Shown piece after piece: positions 1 to 10,223 of a DNA stretch of 34,116 bases. The translations under genes and the position numbers were made by a program. Where the stretch lies: positions 1-34,116 of the forward strand of contig CAMAJR010000007.1 in the NCBI GenBank assembly GCA_945835885.1, read 5' to 3'. The stretch is from an uncultured Alphaproteobacteria bacterium. Its GTDB lineage: Bacteria; Pseudomonadota; Alphaproteobacteria; RF32; CAG-239. The notes beneath the pieces were generated by a model. It saw only the letters and a program-made list of their open reading frames with translations, did not search any database and had not been told where the DNA came from. Numbering within the stretch: the first letter of the stretch is position 1; each line of letters begins with the position of its first letter.

Positions 1-1381
1 GAGAGGTCATACCGCCGCGTGCGGTAATAACACCTTGAGAAGCGTGCATACCGCCGATATCTTCCGGAGAAGTTTCGTTACGGATAAGAATAACTTTTTC
101 GCCTTTAGCTGCCCAAGATTCTGCATCTTCAGCACAGAATACGGCACGACCGACGGCAGCACCCGGAGAAGCCGGCAAACCGTTTGCGATAACTTTCTTT
201 TCTGCCTTCGGGTCCAACATCGGGTGTAAAAGTTGGTCTAATTGGTCTGCACCAACGCGCATAATTGCTTCTTCTTTGGTAATAAGGCCTTCATCAAACA
301 TTTCAACAGCCATACGAACGGCAGCGGCAGCGGTTCTCTTACCGTTGCGGCATTGCAACATCCATAATTTACCGTGTTCAATGGTAAATTCCATATCCTG
401 CATATCTTTATAGTGTGCTTCCAAAGCGTTACGGACATCTACCAATTGTTTGTAGAGGTCCGGCCATAATTCTTCGAGTGAAGTGCCGTCACCCTTTGAG
501 CTCATCGGTTGCGGGGTTCTGATACCGGCCACAACATCTTCACCTTGAGCGTTTACGAGATATTCGCCGTAATATTTGTTTTCACCGGTAGCCGGGTCAC
601 GCGAGAAGCAAACACCGGTTGCAGAATCATTACCGGCATTACCGAATACCATTGTTTGAACGTTACAAGCCGTGCCCCAATCGCCCGGAATGTTATTCAA
701 TTTACGGTATGTAATGGCGCGTGCAACGTTCCAAGAACCGAATACGGCGCCGATACCGAGCCAAAGTTGTTCCCACGGATCTTGCGGAACGACTTTACCT
801 AATTTTTGACCGATTTGTTTGTATTGATTGACTAATTCTTTCAAATCATCTGTGGTTAAGTCTGTATCAGATGCATAACCTTTAGATTTTTTCATTGCTT
901 CAAGAGCGCCTTCATATTCATCTAAGTCAGCACCCAAAACAACATCTGAGAACATTTGAATAAAACGACGATAAGAATCGTAAGCAAATCTTTCGTTGCC
1001 TGAAGTTTGTGCCAAACCTTTAACGCTTTCGTCATTCAAACCGAGGTTCAAAACGGTATCCATCATACCCGGCATAGAAATTCTGGCACCGGAACGAACC
1101 GAGAACAACAACGGATTGCTGTTGTCGCCAAACTTTTTGCCCATAATAGACTCAATGCCGGCAACAGCGGCTTTGACTTGGTCTTTTAAGTCAGACGGAT
1201 AAGTATTGTTGTGTGCATAGTAGTATGTGCAAACTTCTGTTGTAACCGTAAATCCCGGAGGAACCGGCAAACCGACCTTGTTCATTTCTGCAAGGTTTGC
1301 GCCTTTACCGCCGAGCAAATTACGCATATTGGCATCACCTTCGGCTTTGCCGTTTCCAAATGTATAAACCCATTTACTCAT
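1..1381 (-). CDS. ppdK: Pyruvate, phosphate dikinase, N-terminal ~460 aa (3' end runs off the window)
   Basis: Reverse-strand translation from ATG at 1381: [51 protein letters not shown]...[29 protein letters not shown], typical PPDK N-terminus. Absent from the ORF track because it is open at the window edge. Confidence 0.95.
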   Translation of the reverse strand, partial: MSKWVYTFGNGKAEGDANMRNLLGGKGANLAEMNKVGLPVPPGFTVTTEVCTYYYAHNNTYPSDLKDQVKAAVAGIESIMGKKFGDNSNPLLFSVRSGARISMPGMMDTVLNLGLNDESVKGLAQTSGNERFAYDSYRRFIQMFSDVVLGADLDEYEGALEAMKKSKGYASDTDLTTDDLKELVNQYKQIGQKLGKVVPQDPWEQLWLGIGAVFGSWNVARAITYRKLNNIPGDWGTACNVQTMVFGNAGNDSATGVCFSRDPATGENKYYGEYLVNAQGEDVVAGIRTPQPMSSKGDGTSLEELWPDLYKQLVDVRNALEAHYKDMQDMEFTIEHGKLWMLQCRNGKRTAAAAVRMAVEMFDEGLITKEEAIMRVGADQLDQLLHPMLDPKAEKKVIANGLPASPGAAVGRAVFCAEDAESWAAKGEKVILIRNETSPEDIGGMHASQGVITARGGMTS

Positions 1382-1572
1382 AATATGTTAAGCTCCTGTT
1401 AGCTATTTAGTTAAAACAAGCGTTGGCTCAAATGAACCGCCGCAAAAATCAAATAAATTTGAATTTGCCTCGAATTTATATCACAAAATTTTAATCTTCA
1501 AGCAAAATCTTTGTTTGAACGTAAAAAAATGGTTAATTTTTTTAGACTAAGGAAAGTGTAGATTTTGTATCA

Positions 1573-1618
1573 TAAAAAAACGAACCGAACAAATATATTC
1601 GATTCGTTTTTGTTTATG
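1573..1618. terminator. Bidirectional Rho-independent-type hairpin between carD and ppdK
   Basis: aaaaaacgaaccgaa-caaatata-ttcgattcgtttttg, near-perfect stem flanked by A/T runs. Confidence 0.7.
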
Positions 1619-1636
1619 ATATTACAGGAGAAAAAC

Positions 1637-2155
1637 TTAAGCTAATTTTTCTTTAGAGAGAATATCGTTTAGTTTTTTGTTTGCTTCTTCAATTGAGCAA
1701 TTACTGTAAATTGAAACTTCGCTGGCTAAACGTTCGACTGCCTGTTCATACATTTGGCGTTCACTGTATGATTGGTCGGCGATATTTTCGCTGCGATACA
1801 AATCGCGGATAACTTCGGCAATTGCAATCGGATTACCGGAATTGATTTTGTTATCGTATTCTTGTTGGCGACGCGACCATGTGTTTTTACGAATTTTAGC
1901 TTTGCCTCGGAGAGTATTAAAAGCTTCTTCCATAGTTTTGTTATCCGAAATTTTTCTTAATCCGACATTCGGTATTTTTGTTGTCGGAATACGCAGTGTC
2001 ATTTTATCTTTATCAAAATTAACAACCAGCATTTCCAATTCGGTTCCGGCAATATTTTGTTTGGCAATATCTGCCACCTTACCGACACCGTGTGTCGGAT
2101 AAACAACATATTCACCGGTATTAAACGTCAAAGACGGTAACTTTTTAATGCTCAT
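1637..2155 (-). CDS. carD: CarD/CdnL-family transcriptional regulator
   Basis: MSIKKLPSLTFNTGEYVVYPTHGVGKVADI...; start set to 2155 because AGGAG precedes that ATG. Confidence 0.92.
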   Translation of the reverse strand: MSIKKLPSLTFNTGEYVVYPTHGVGKVADIAKQNIAGTELEMLVVNFDKDKMTLRIPTTKIPNVGLRKISDNKTMEEAFNTLRGKAKIRKNTWSRRQQEYDNKINSGNPIAIAEVIRDLYRSENIADQSYSERQMYEQAVERLASEVSIYSNCSIEEANKKLNDILSKEKLA

Positions 2156-2262
2156 AATTGCTCCTAAATAAAAATTGTTAAGTGTGAAACAAAGCGAATA
2201 TATCACATTTTTTGAGTTGAATCCAGTATAAAAATGCAAAAATTTTAAATTTTTTTGAGTTT

Positions 2263-2739
2263 TTAAGAATTTAGTTTCGGAAATCCGTTTGTTTGGCGCA
2301 GACCCTCGGTAACGGCCATTGCAGCCGAAACAGCCATATTTATCGAGCGTGCGTTCGGATTCATCGGGATAAGCAGACGGGCATCGGCAAGTTGATGGAC
2401 GTTTTCCGGCACACCGGCACTTTCACGTCCCATCAAAATAATGTCATTCGGTAAAAATTTAAAATCAACAAACGATTGGGCGCCGTGTGTTGTTAATAAC
2501 ACCAACCGCCCGTATTCATCAGTGTGTGTTGCGCGGTAAGCCAAAAAATCCTGCCACGAATCGTGTCGTCGATATTCGGCAAAATCAAGATAATCCATAC
2601 CGGCGCGGCGCATAGCTTTTTCATTAAAAAGGAAACCGCACGGTTCAATGATATCTATCGGCAAATTCAAGCACGCTCCCAAACGTAAGAGCGTGCCTGT
2701 ATTTTGCGGTATATCCGGTTGATATAAAGCCAAACGCAT
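2263..2739 (-). CDS. trmL: tRNA (cytidine(34)-2'-O)-methyltransferase, SPOUT family
   Basis: MRLALYQPDIPQNTGTLLRLGACL...ILMGRESAGVPENVHQLADARLLIPMNPNARSINMAVSAAMAVTEGLRQ. Confidence 0.93.
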   Translation of the reverse strand: MRLALYQPDIPQNTGTLLRLGACLNLPIDIIEPCGFLFNEKAMRRAGMDYLDFAEYRRHDSWQDFLAYRATHTDEYGRLVLLTTHGAQSFVDFKFLPNDIILMGRESAGVPENVHQLADARLLIPMNPNARSINMAVSAAMAVTEGLRQTNGFPKLNS

Positions 2740-2744
2740 TTATT

Positions 2745-3239
2745 TTATGCGCTTTCTTTAGTTGCGTTTTTAGCCGCATTTTCCGCTTCTTTGGCTTTTC
2801 TGGCTTGATATAAAGCCACAAAATCAATCGGCGTAATAAGCATCGGCGGCAAACCGGCTTCGGTTAAATTGGTTGCAACAATGTTGCGCACAAATGGGAA
2901 CAACAAACGCGGCAATTCAATATACAAAATCGGCTCCAAATGTTCTGCCGGAACTTTAATGGTTGCAAGAGTTGCGTATGTCAATTCCAAAATGAAAAGT
3001 TTTTTATCCGCAACATCAGCATTGATTTTTGCTGTCAGCGCAACTTCATACATATCGTCTTCAAGCGGCTTATTGGCAATATTGATGTCAATACCGACTT
3101 TCGGATTTTCTTTTGCTATTTCTTTGAAAATTTCCGGTGCAAACGGAATTTCCAAAGACAAATCTTTAATATATTGAGCATGAAGAGCCATGCCTTGCGG
3201 TTGTTCTGCATTTACTGTATTTTGTTTTTCTTCAGCCAT
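2745..3239 (-). CDS. secB: Protein-export chaperone SecB
   Basis: From internal ATG at 3239: MAEEKQNTVNAEQPQ...YIKDLSLEIPFAPEIF...VDINIA-like...ELPRLLFPFVRNIVATNLTEAGLPPMLITPIDFVALYQARK. Confidence 0.93.
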   Translation of the reverse strand: MAEEKQNTVNAEQPQGMALHAQYIKDLSLEIPFAPEIFKEIAKENPKVGIDINIANKPLEDDMYEVALTAKINADVADKKLFILELTYATLATIKVPAEHLEPILYIELPRLLFPFVRNIVATNLTEAGLPPMLITPIDFVALYQARKAKEAENAAKNATKESA

Positions 3240-3367
3240 TTTTTTCTCCTTTTTTTGAATGGTTTCATAAAAAATAATACGAAAAATCGGCCACGTCAAT
3301 ATTTTGTATTGCGAAAAAAAATATTTGTTATTATATTTGTAAAAAGTATGAATAAGAGGAATAACCA

Positions 3368-4033
3368 ATGACATCTTTTGTAGATATAATATTTTTAGCG
3401 GTAGCCGTTGTGTTTGTTGTCACACGCTTGTATAATGTTTTTGGAACGCACGGCAATGAAAAGAACGTGCGTGTTATCATAAAATCAATTGATAAAGATA
3501 CCGAAGGAAAAATTGCCGAGGATATAGCGCAAATTATCAGAGAAAATAATTCCGGCGAGGTAAAAACATCTGTTAATATCGAAAATCTTTCGGAGCAAGA
3601 TAAGGTTCTTTCTAAATTGTCAGGGTTTGATAAAAAGGTATTTTTACAAGGCGCTTGCCGAGTGTTTGAGATGATTTTAAATGCTTTCAGTGCCGGAAAT
3701 ATCGAAAGTATTAAGGGATTGGTCAGCAAAAAAATTTGGGATGCGTTCAGTAAAGCAATTGATTTCAGAAAAGAAAACAATATGACGGCGGAAGTCGATT
3801 TTATCGGTTTCAAAAAAAGCGAAATCAAAGATGTTAAAATGTTGAAAAACAGTGTAAAAATCATTGTTGAATTTGAAAGCGAACAAATTAATATTTTGAA
3901 AAACGCTTCCGGTGAAGTGGTTGAAGGCGATGAAAATTTTGTGCAAAAAATTACCGATGTTTGGACTTTTGAAAGGTCTTTAAATGCGAAAAATAAAAAT
4001 TGGCTGTTGGTTTCTACCAAAAAAAGCGTTTAA
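3368..4033 (+). CDS. TIM44-like domain protein
   Basis: N-terminal TM followed by a TIM44-like domain (FLQGACRVFEMILNAFSAGNIESIKGLVSKKIWDAF...). Diverges from secB, as often seen in alphaproteobacteria. Confidence 0.8.
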   Translation: MTSFVDIIFLAVAVVFVVTRLYNVFGTHGNEKNVRVIIKSIDKDTEGKIAEDIAQIIRENNSGEVKTSVNIENLSEQDKVLSKLSGFDKKVFLQGACRVFEMILNAFSAGNIESIKGLVSKKIWDAFSKAIDFRKENNMTAEVDFIGFKKSEIKDVKMLKNSVKIIVEFESEQINILKNASGEVVEGDENFVQKITDVWTFERSLNAKNKNWLLVSTKKSV

Positions 4034-5186
4034 TCTTTTTTGTATGATTGTGTTGGCATACGGTTTGGTCGGATGTCAAAAAGAGGGTATGTCGCCGGGT
4101 ACAAGCGGTAATATGCGTTTAAAAAAAGTTTCTTATGACCAATTAACCGGTTGGCAATCAGAAGATTTTTCGGCGTTGATTTCTGTTTTTGCAAAAAATT
4201 GCGCACAAATTCAAAACAGCAGAAAAGAATATATCGAATCGGACGCCGTGCGTTTTAAAACGGCTTATTTTCAGGCAAAATGTTTGAAATTCGAATCTGA
4301 AAAAATAAAAACATCGGCGCAAATGAAAAATTTTATCGAATCCGAGTTTATACCGTATGCGATAACCGATGATGGTAAAGCAGAAGGAAAATTTACGTCA
4401 TACTACGAAGCGGTTATTCACGCATCTTATCAAAAGTCAGATAAATATAAATATCCGATATACGGCAAGCCGTCAGATTTGGCAGAAATAAATTTACGCG
4501 ATTTTGATGCAGAATTACCAAATATGCGTTTAGTCGGGCGGGTGGAAAACGGTAAATTTATTCCGTATTATAACCGTCGCGATATTGAAAAAAACGGCAT
4601 AAAAGCACCGGTTTTGATGTGGGGCGACGATTTGGTTGATATTCATTTTATGCAGATTCAAGGTTCGGCCGTGGCTAAAATGGCAGACGGTTCAGAGGTG
4701 CAAATCGGGTTTGCCGACAGTAACGGTCACAAGTTTAAGGGGATAGGCAGCATTTTGTTGCAAAAAGGATATGTAAAATCGGGCGAAGCGTCGATGCCGA
4801 AAATCCGCGAGTGGCTTCGGGCGAATCCGCAAAAAGCCGAAGATATTATGCACGAAAACAATCGCTTTATTTTTCAACGCATAACAAAAGCCGACGGACC
4901 TGTCGGTGCATACGGTATTTCTTTGACGGCAGGACGCAGTTTAGCGGTTGATACCCGCTATATCCCGCTCGGCTCAATGTTGTGGCTTGATACGGTGTCG
5001 CCGGATAAACGGAACATTCGTAAAATTGTTTTTGCACAAGATATCGGCAGTGCAATCAAAGGAGTGGTGCGCGGAGATTATTTTTGGGGACACGGCGAAG
5101 AAGCGCTTGAATATGCCGGTCGGATGAATTCGGTCGGAAAATATTATATTCTCGCACCGAAAGAATCGGAGTTGAAATCAGATTAA
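3984..5186 (+). CDS. mltA: Membrane-bound lytic murein transglycosylase A
   Basis: Lipobox LVGCQ; FTSYYEAVIHASY, FMQIQGSA, GYVKSG, and 3D-domain residues DTRYIPLGSMLWLD...VFAQDIGSAIKG. Start could also be 4044. Confidence 0.92.
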   Translation: MRKIKIGCWFLPKKAFNLFCMIVLAYGLVGCQKEGMSPGTSGNMRLKKVSYDQLTGWQSEDFSALISVFAKNCAQIQNSRKEYIESDAVRFKTAYFQAKCLKFESEKIKTSAQMKNFIESEFIPYAITDDGKAEGKFTSYYEAVIHASYQKSDKYKYPIYGKPSDLAEINLRDFDAELPNMRLVGRVENGKFIPYYNRRDIEKNGIKAPVLMWGDDLVDIHFMQIQGSAVAKMADGSEVQIGFADSNGHKFKGIGSILLQKGYVKSGEASMPKIREWLRANPQKAEDIMHENNRFIFQRITKADGPVGAYGISLTAGRSLAVDTRYIPLGSMLWLDTVSPDKRNIRKIVFAQDIGSAIKGVVRGDYFWGHGEEALEYAGRMNSVGKYYILAPKESELKSD

Positions 5187-5187
5187 A

Positions 5188-5721
5188 ATGTTTCCCGATG
5201 AAAAAGATATGCAGTTTTGGCTTGAAACGGTCAGAGGAATTATTCCGACACCGTATGGTATGATTTCATACATATCCAACCCGGCAAAAATAGTGATTCA
5301 TGACCATCATCATTTTGCGGCAAAGCAGGATTTTTCCACCTATTCTAAAGCGTTTGAAGATTTGAACTTTGGTGGAATTGATAAAACTACACTCAAAAAG
5401 TTCAAGCAGGAAGAGTTTAGAATCGAAGCGGTGCTTGATTTGCACGGTCGGCGAGAAGACGATGCTTTTGAACGGGTAGAGGATTTTATTACACGTTGCT
5501 ATGGCGAGGGAAAACGTTGTGTTGTGATTGTGACCGGAAAGGGCGGAATGCATCAACAAGATGATATTTTTGTGCCGCGCGGAGTGCTGAAAAAACAGGT
5601 TCCGCAATGGCTCAATTTGCCGCGAATCCGTGCGATGATTTTGATTTTTAAGAATCCGTCCGAAAAATTAGGCGGCACGGGGGCACTTTATATTTTACTC
5701 AAACGAAACAGGGAGTTATAA
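5188..5721 (+). CDS. Smr/MutS2 C-terminal domain protein
   Basis: LDLHGRREDDAFERVEDFI...CVVIVTGKGG...GVLKKQVPQWL. Confidence 0.88.
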   Translation: MFPDEKDMQFWLETVRGIIPTPYGMISYISNPAKIVIHDHHHFAAKQDFSTYSKAFEDLNFGGIDKTTLKKFKQEEFRIEAVLDLHGRREDDAFERVEDFITRCYGEGKRCVVIVTGKGGMHQQDDIFVPRGVLKKQVPQWLNLPRIRAMILIFKNPSEKLGGTGALYILLKRNREL

Positions 5722-5775
5722 AAAATCGTATGCAATTTTTGATTGTTTTAAGGTTTTATTTTTCGGGAGGTTTCT

Positions 5776-6210
5776 ATGTTTTATAATCCGTTGCAATTAA
5801 CTGATGAACAAAAATTGGTCTATGTTCGGCTTTTGATTTTTTTAGCAAAATCCGATAAAGATTTTTCTAAAGTAGAAGAAAAACATATCGAGTGGCTTAT
5901 GCGTCGCCTAAAATTACCGCCGGAAACATTGAAAGGTTTATCGGTTCCGAAAGACCTGAACGAAGTTTATGAAATTATAAAGCCGATTGATAATCGACAG
6001 GTTGCACTTGATTTGATTCACTGCTTATGGTTTGTTACTTCGGCCGATGAGTTGATTGCCGATGAAGAGGTTGAAATTATCAGAAAAGTTGCTAGAGCAC
6101 TAAAAATTGATGAAGATACACTTTTAAGGTTGAATGATTTTGTGCAAGATGAAATAATGTTTTTGGAAAGAGCACGAAATATTTTAGAAGCAAAAACGGT
6201 TTTTGCTTAG
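5776..6210 (+). CDS. TerB/DjlA-like helical protein
   Basis: 144-aa helical protein with a TerB-like pattern (FLAKSDKDFSKVEEKHIEWLMRRL...SADELIADEEVEIIRKVARAL). Confidence 0.65.
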   Translation: MFYNPLQLTDEQKLVYVRLLIFLAKSDKDFSKVEEKHIEWLMRRLKLPPETLKGLSVPKDLNEVYEIIKPIDNRQVALDLIHCLWFVTSADELIADEEVEIIRKVARALKIDEDTLLRLNDFVQDEIMFLERARNILEAKTVFA

Positions 6211-6235
6211 TATTTTCCGCTTGTGTGAGGTAAAT

Positions 6236-7168
6236 ATGAAAAATTTGAAACAAAATATCGGTAATCCGAACATAACAAAAACACATTTCGGAATTTATGG
6301 AATTGTTCGCCGTAATGCAAAAATTCTGTTGATTAAAAAAGCACGCGGGCCGTATAAAGGAATGTTTGATTTACCGGGAGGCAGTCAGGAAGTCGGTGAA
6401 ACATTTGAGCAAACCTTGGTGCGTGAATTTGCGGAAGAAACAGGATGCCAAGTTGTTTCTATGCTTAATAAGCGTCAAAAAACCATTATCTTCGGCGATT
6501 TTACGCAAGAGAGCGGTGAGCAAGGTGTTTTGCAGCATAGTGCGGTTTTATTTGATGTGCAAATAGAAGGAGAACCTGATATTGAAGGTGACGGACGTGA
6601 TTCCGGCGGATGTGTTTGGGTTGATGTGAATGATTTGACGTCAAAAAATGCAACACCTTTTGCACTTATCGGCGCCGATAAACCATTGATTGCGCTTTCT
6701 GATGAAAACGATAATGTCATCACGACACATATTCGTAAAACACCGCTGCCGAAAGGGCGATATATTATGGTTTCGGCAATTTTGATGTTTAATGCGCGCG
6801 GAAATTTGATTTTGCAAAAAATAGCATTACATAAAGATTGGGGCGGGTTGTGGACATATTCTGCAGCCGGTCATGTTGATGCGGGCGAAAGTTATGAACA
6901 AGCTGCCGTGCGAGAGTTAAAAGAAGAAATGGGTATTGATGCGCAAATGGAAAAGGAAGTGGCGGTTGTGCCGATTTTTCGCGATGGTCGATTGATGGCG
7001 CGGCATCATATTTTTGTAACACATTCAGACGCGCCGATAGTTCCTGACCCATACGAAGTGACCGAAGTCAGAGAAATATCGCCTCAGGATTTGAAAAAAG
7101 AAATCGCTGCGAATCCAAAGGCATTTTTTGAGCCGTTTGTGCGTGCTTTTGAGGCATTTTGCGGATAA
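6236..7168 (+). CDS. Protein with two tandem Nudix hydrolase domains
   Basis: Two Nudix boxes: GSQEVGETFEQTLVREFAEETGC and GHVDAGESYEQAAVRELKEEMGI. Start 6236 preferred (upstream GAGGT). Confidence 0.9.
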   Translation: MKNLKQNIGNPNITKTHFGIYGIVRRNAKILLIKKARGPYKGMFDLPGGSQEVGETFEQTLVREFAEETGCQVVSMLNKRQKTIIFGDFTQESGEQGVLQHSAVLFDVQIEGEPDIEGDGRDSGGCVWVDVNDLTSKNATPFALIGADKPLIALSDENDNVITTHIRKTPLPKGRYIMVSAILMFNARGNLILQKIALHKDWGGLWTYSAAGHVDAGESYEQAAVRELKEEMGIDAQMEKEVAVVPIFRDGRLMARHHIFVTHSDAPIVPDPYEVTEVREISPQDLKKEIAANPKAFFEPFVRAFEAFCG

Positions 7169-7258
7169 GGAAAAATAATCAAATAGCGGTTGTTATTTTT
7201 GATTATATGATATATTTTAACATAAAATCTAAATACTTATCATTAAAAGGAAAATTAT

Positions 7259-9181
7259 ATGCACGGATTACATCCTTTGATTGTCGATTTGACTCTGATT
7301 ACGATATATGCCGCGATTACGACGCTTTTATTCAAAAAACTGAAACAGCCGATGGTTCTCGGTTATTTATTGGCGGGTATTTTTGCCGGTCCGTATTTTA
7401 ATTTGGTGCCGACGGTGACGGACCGTGCAAATTTGAGCTTGTGGGCAGATATCGGTGTGATTTTTCTGTTGTTCAGTTTAGGGTTAGAGTTCAGTTTCAA
7501 AAAAATGTTAGCGGTGGGAAAATCAGCGATGATTACGGCAACATTAAATATTTTTTTAATGCTGTTTGTCGGTTATTATGTCGGTATGTTGCTCGGATGG
7601 AGCACGACTGACAGCTTTTTCTTAGGTTCAATGATTTCTATGTCGTCAACAACCATTATTATTAAAGCATTTGATGATTTGAGCATAAAAAAGCAAAAAT
7701 TTACCGACTTGGTGTTTGGCGTGCTTGTTATTGAAGATATTGCCGGCGTGTTGATGTTGGTGCTGTTGCCTGCGGTTGCGGCCGGACATGGTATAAACGG
7801 CGGTGAAATCGGGTTGAGTATTTTGAAGTTGATGTCGTTTTTGATTTTGTGTTTTGTTATCGGGATTTATCTGATTCCGACGGCATTGCGCAAATTAAAA
7901 GATTTTGTGAATGATGAGATGCTGCTTTTGGTGGCGGTGGCTCTTTGTTTATCAATGGTGTTTTTGGCTGTTTATTTCGGATTTTCTTCAGCGTTGGGTG
8001 CATTTATTATGGGTTCGATTTTATCGGAAACAGGTGTTATCGAGCGGGTTGAACATATTATAAAACCGCTGAAAGACTTTTTTGGCGCGGTGTTCTTTGT
8101 GACGGTCGGAATGATGGTTAATCCGCAGATGTTTATCACTTATGCGCAACCGATTTGCGTGATTACGCTGGTAGTTTTGTGCGGTATGGTTGTGTTTTCG
8201 ATATTCGGATTTGTTGTTTCCGGTCAAAATCTTAAAACGGCGGTTTCCGGTGCATTTTCATTGGCTCAGGTCGGCGAATTTGCTTTTATTATTGCAACAC
8301 TCGGTATGAGTTTGGGGGTAATTGATGATTTTGTGTATCCGATTATTGTGGCGGTTTCGGTGATTACGACCTTTTTAACGCCGATAATGATTAAATCAGC
8401 ACCGAAAGCACAAAAGTTTTTGGAACACGCATTGCCGGAAAAATGGTTGGCCTTTATCAATCAAAATGCGAAAACAAGTCGGGAAGCAACAGATGAAGAA
8501 CAACTTTGGTCAGATTTGTTCAAGATTTCTTTTGTTCGGGTATTTGTGTTCTCATTCATTTTGGCGGCGATTATTGTTGTTGTTAATTTATGGGTTCGCC
8601 CTTATATTTTGGCGTGGATGCCTAATTTGCCTGCTCGTGTTGTGACAACTTTTATTGCTTTACTTTTTATGTCACCGTTTTTAACCGGTTTGATCGGACG
8701 CAATATTGTGCCGTCTGATAGCATTAAAACGGCTTTAAAGAAGATTCCGACGCCACAAAAGCTGAAAAATGTCGGAAGTGCTTTGGCTCAGTATGTCCAT
8801 AAGATTAAATCGCCGTTAAAAACAGAAAAAATGCCGCAGTTTTTTGACACGATTCTTAAAGGGAATACGGATACGGTTAAAAACATTATTTCTAAAGACA
8901 GAATTTCTCAAATTTACACGCAATTGTGGTTTTCGGGAAAATCAAACAGGCCGCTGTTGCTGATTTTAACAAGTTTCAGATTATTGGTGGTGTCCTTTTT
9001 TATTGTGACAGCCGTGCACTTGTTCTTAACCGAAAATCCGAAATTTATATTTTTGATGCTGTTGGCGTCTATTTGGCTGCTGGTGCATTCAAAATGGCTC
9101 TTAAAGCAATATATCAAAATAGAAAACCGATTTTTGGACAATTTAAACGGTGATAATGAAGACGATAGCGCTGCCGAATAA
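7259..9181 (+). CDS. CPA2-family monovalent cation:proton antiporter (Kef-like) without an obvious RCK/TrkA domain
   Basis: LADIGVIFLLFSLGLEFSFKKM...SSALGAFIMGSILSETGVIERVEHIIKPLKDFFGAVFFVTVGMMVNP...; additional hydrophobic segments in the C-terminal third. Confidence 0.88.
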   Translation: MHGLHPLIVDLTLITIYAAITTLLFKKLKQPMVLGYLLAGIFAGPYFNLVPTVTDRANLSLWADIGVIFLLFSLGLEFSFKKMLAVGKSAMITATLNIFLMLFVGYYVGMLLGWSTTDSFFLGSMISMSSTTIIIKAFDDLSIKKQKFTDLVFGVLVIEDIAGVLMLVLLPAVAAGHGINGGEIGLSILKLMSFLILCFVIGIYLIPTALRKLKDFVNDEMLLLVAVALCLSMVFLAVYFGFSSALGAFIMGSILSETGVIERVEHIIKPLKDFFGAVFFVTVGMMVNPQMFITYAQPICVITLVVLCGMVVFSIFGFVVSGQNLKTAVSGAFSLAQVGEFAFIIATLGMSLGVIDDFVYPIIVAVSVITTFLTPIMIKSAPKAQKFLEHALPEKWLAFINQNAKTSREATDEEQLWSDLFKISFVRVFVFSFILAAIIVVVNLWVRPYILAWMPNLPARVVTTFIALLFMSPFLTGLIGRNIVPSDSIKTALKKIPTPQKLKNVGSALAQYVHKIKSPLKTEKMPQFFDTILKGNTDTVKNIISKDRISQIYTQLWFSGKSNRPLLLILTSFRLLVVSFFIVTAVHLFLTENPKFIFLMLLASIWLLVHSKWLLKQYIKIENRFLDNLNGDNEDDSAAE

Positions 9182-9445
9182 TTATTTATGATGTTGCTGA
9201 ATGATAATGTATAGAATAATCAGCGCAAAAAACAGAGATATGGCGTTGAAAACAATCATTTGTATGGAATGAAGGTAAACACCGTAAGCAATCCAGCAAA
9301 TCATACCGATACAATAAATGACATATGTGCTGAGCGAAAGTCCGGCAGTGTTTTTTGTTTTTATGGTTTGAATTGATTGCGGCAAAAACACGATAGCCGT
9401 GCAGATTCCGGCTATGCAACCCAAAAGTTCTCCGATTATATGCAA
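9182..9445 (-). CDS. SemiSWEET-type PQ-loop transporter
   Basis: GCIAGICTAIVFLPQSIQTIKTKNTAGLSLSTYVIYCIGMICWIAYG; 87 aa, three TM helices. Confidence 0.9.
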   Translation of the reverse strand: MHIIGELLGCIAGICTAIVFLPQSIQTIKTKNTAGLSLSTYVIYCIGMICWIAYGVYLHSIQMIVFNAISLFFALIILYIIIQQHHK

Positions 9446-9458
9446 GATAGTTTCTCCT

Positions 9459-10160
9459 TTATTTAAATTTTAATGCAAATGTGCAGTTGCTTTTAATGCA
9501 GGCACAGGCCCTCATTGCTTCGATATTTGTCAGATGCGAGCGTGAGACAAAACCCTCATCCAAACCTTTATACGGTTCATCGCCGTTATCCGTTAAAATA
9601 TAATAATTCAGTTTATCAATTCCGTTATAAGGATGTTTAGATGAAATATGTGATGCCTCAAGTCCCATAAAGTTCGATGAAACCTGTTTCCAATTAGCAG
9701 TTGCCAAACGTGTGCATTCTCGTGCTTTGAGTTCGGTAAATAAAATCGTGTATGCAGTTAAACCGTGATAATTTTTTTCGTATATTTTTCTGTCGCGGGT
9801 CAGGTAACGGTAACTTTGCCGTTCTTCAGTATTTTGCGGAGATTCCTTAAAAAGGATTTTACCGCCGAATCGACTTATTATTTCATTTTTTCCGGATTGT
9901 GTCTTGCGTATTTTTATATCTTCTCGCAAACAAGCACTGTAATAGCTGACAAAGTCGCTGTCAAAGTTTTTGTAATATGTCGGCTTGTGGCAAATAGGGA
10001 GATTTTTTGTAAAGAATCGGATATCTTTTTGTGTATCTAAAACGCGTTTTTGGGTTATTTCGGTTGAGAAAATAAAAAACATTGCAATAACTACCATACC
10101 CGGTAGCATATAAAATAATAGCTTTATCAAGCGGTGGATAGTTTTTCTGTATTCTGCCAT
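9459..10160 (-). CDS. Hypothetical protein with N-terminal TM; C-terminal half weakly pilin-like
   Basis: 233 aa; TM near the N-terminus; ALT...LKARECTRLATANWKQVSSNFMGLEA segment. Confidence 0.6.
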   Translation of the reverse strand: MAEYRKTIHRLIKLLFYMLPGMVVIAMFFIFSTEITQKRVLDTQKDIRFFTKNLPICHKPTYYKNFDSDFVSYYSACLREDIKIRKTQSGKNEIISRFGGKILFKESPQNTEERQSYRYLTRDRKIYEKNYHGLTAYTILFTELKARECTRLATANWKQVSSNFMGLEASHISSKHPYNGIDKLNYYILTDNGDEPYKGLDEGFVSRSHLTNIEAMRACACIKSNCTFALKFK

Positions 10161-10223
10161 GACACACCTCTCTAAAAAGAGAGTATCATATTTTTACTCT
10201 TTTTGCAAGTTTTTTCTTATACT

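Noticed and set aside
1-1402. Several + strand and out-of-frame ORFs (35-229, 509-802, 996-1202, 1211-1402, 238-438)
   Set aside because: They overlap the clear reverse-strand ppdK reading frame and look like no known family.
3331-4020. 229-aa reverse ORF
   Set aside because: Antisense to the TIM44-like gene; low-complexity Ser/Phe/Leu composition typical of an antisense frame.
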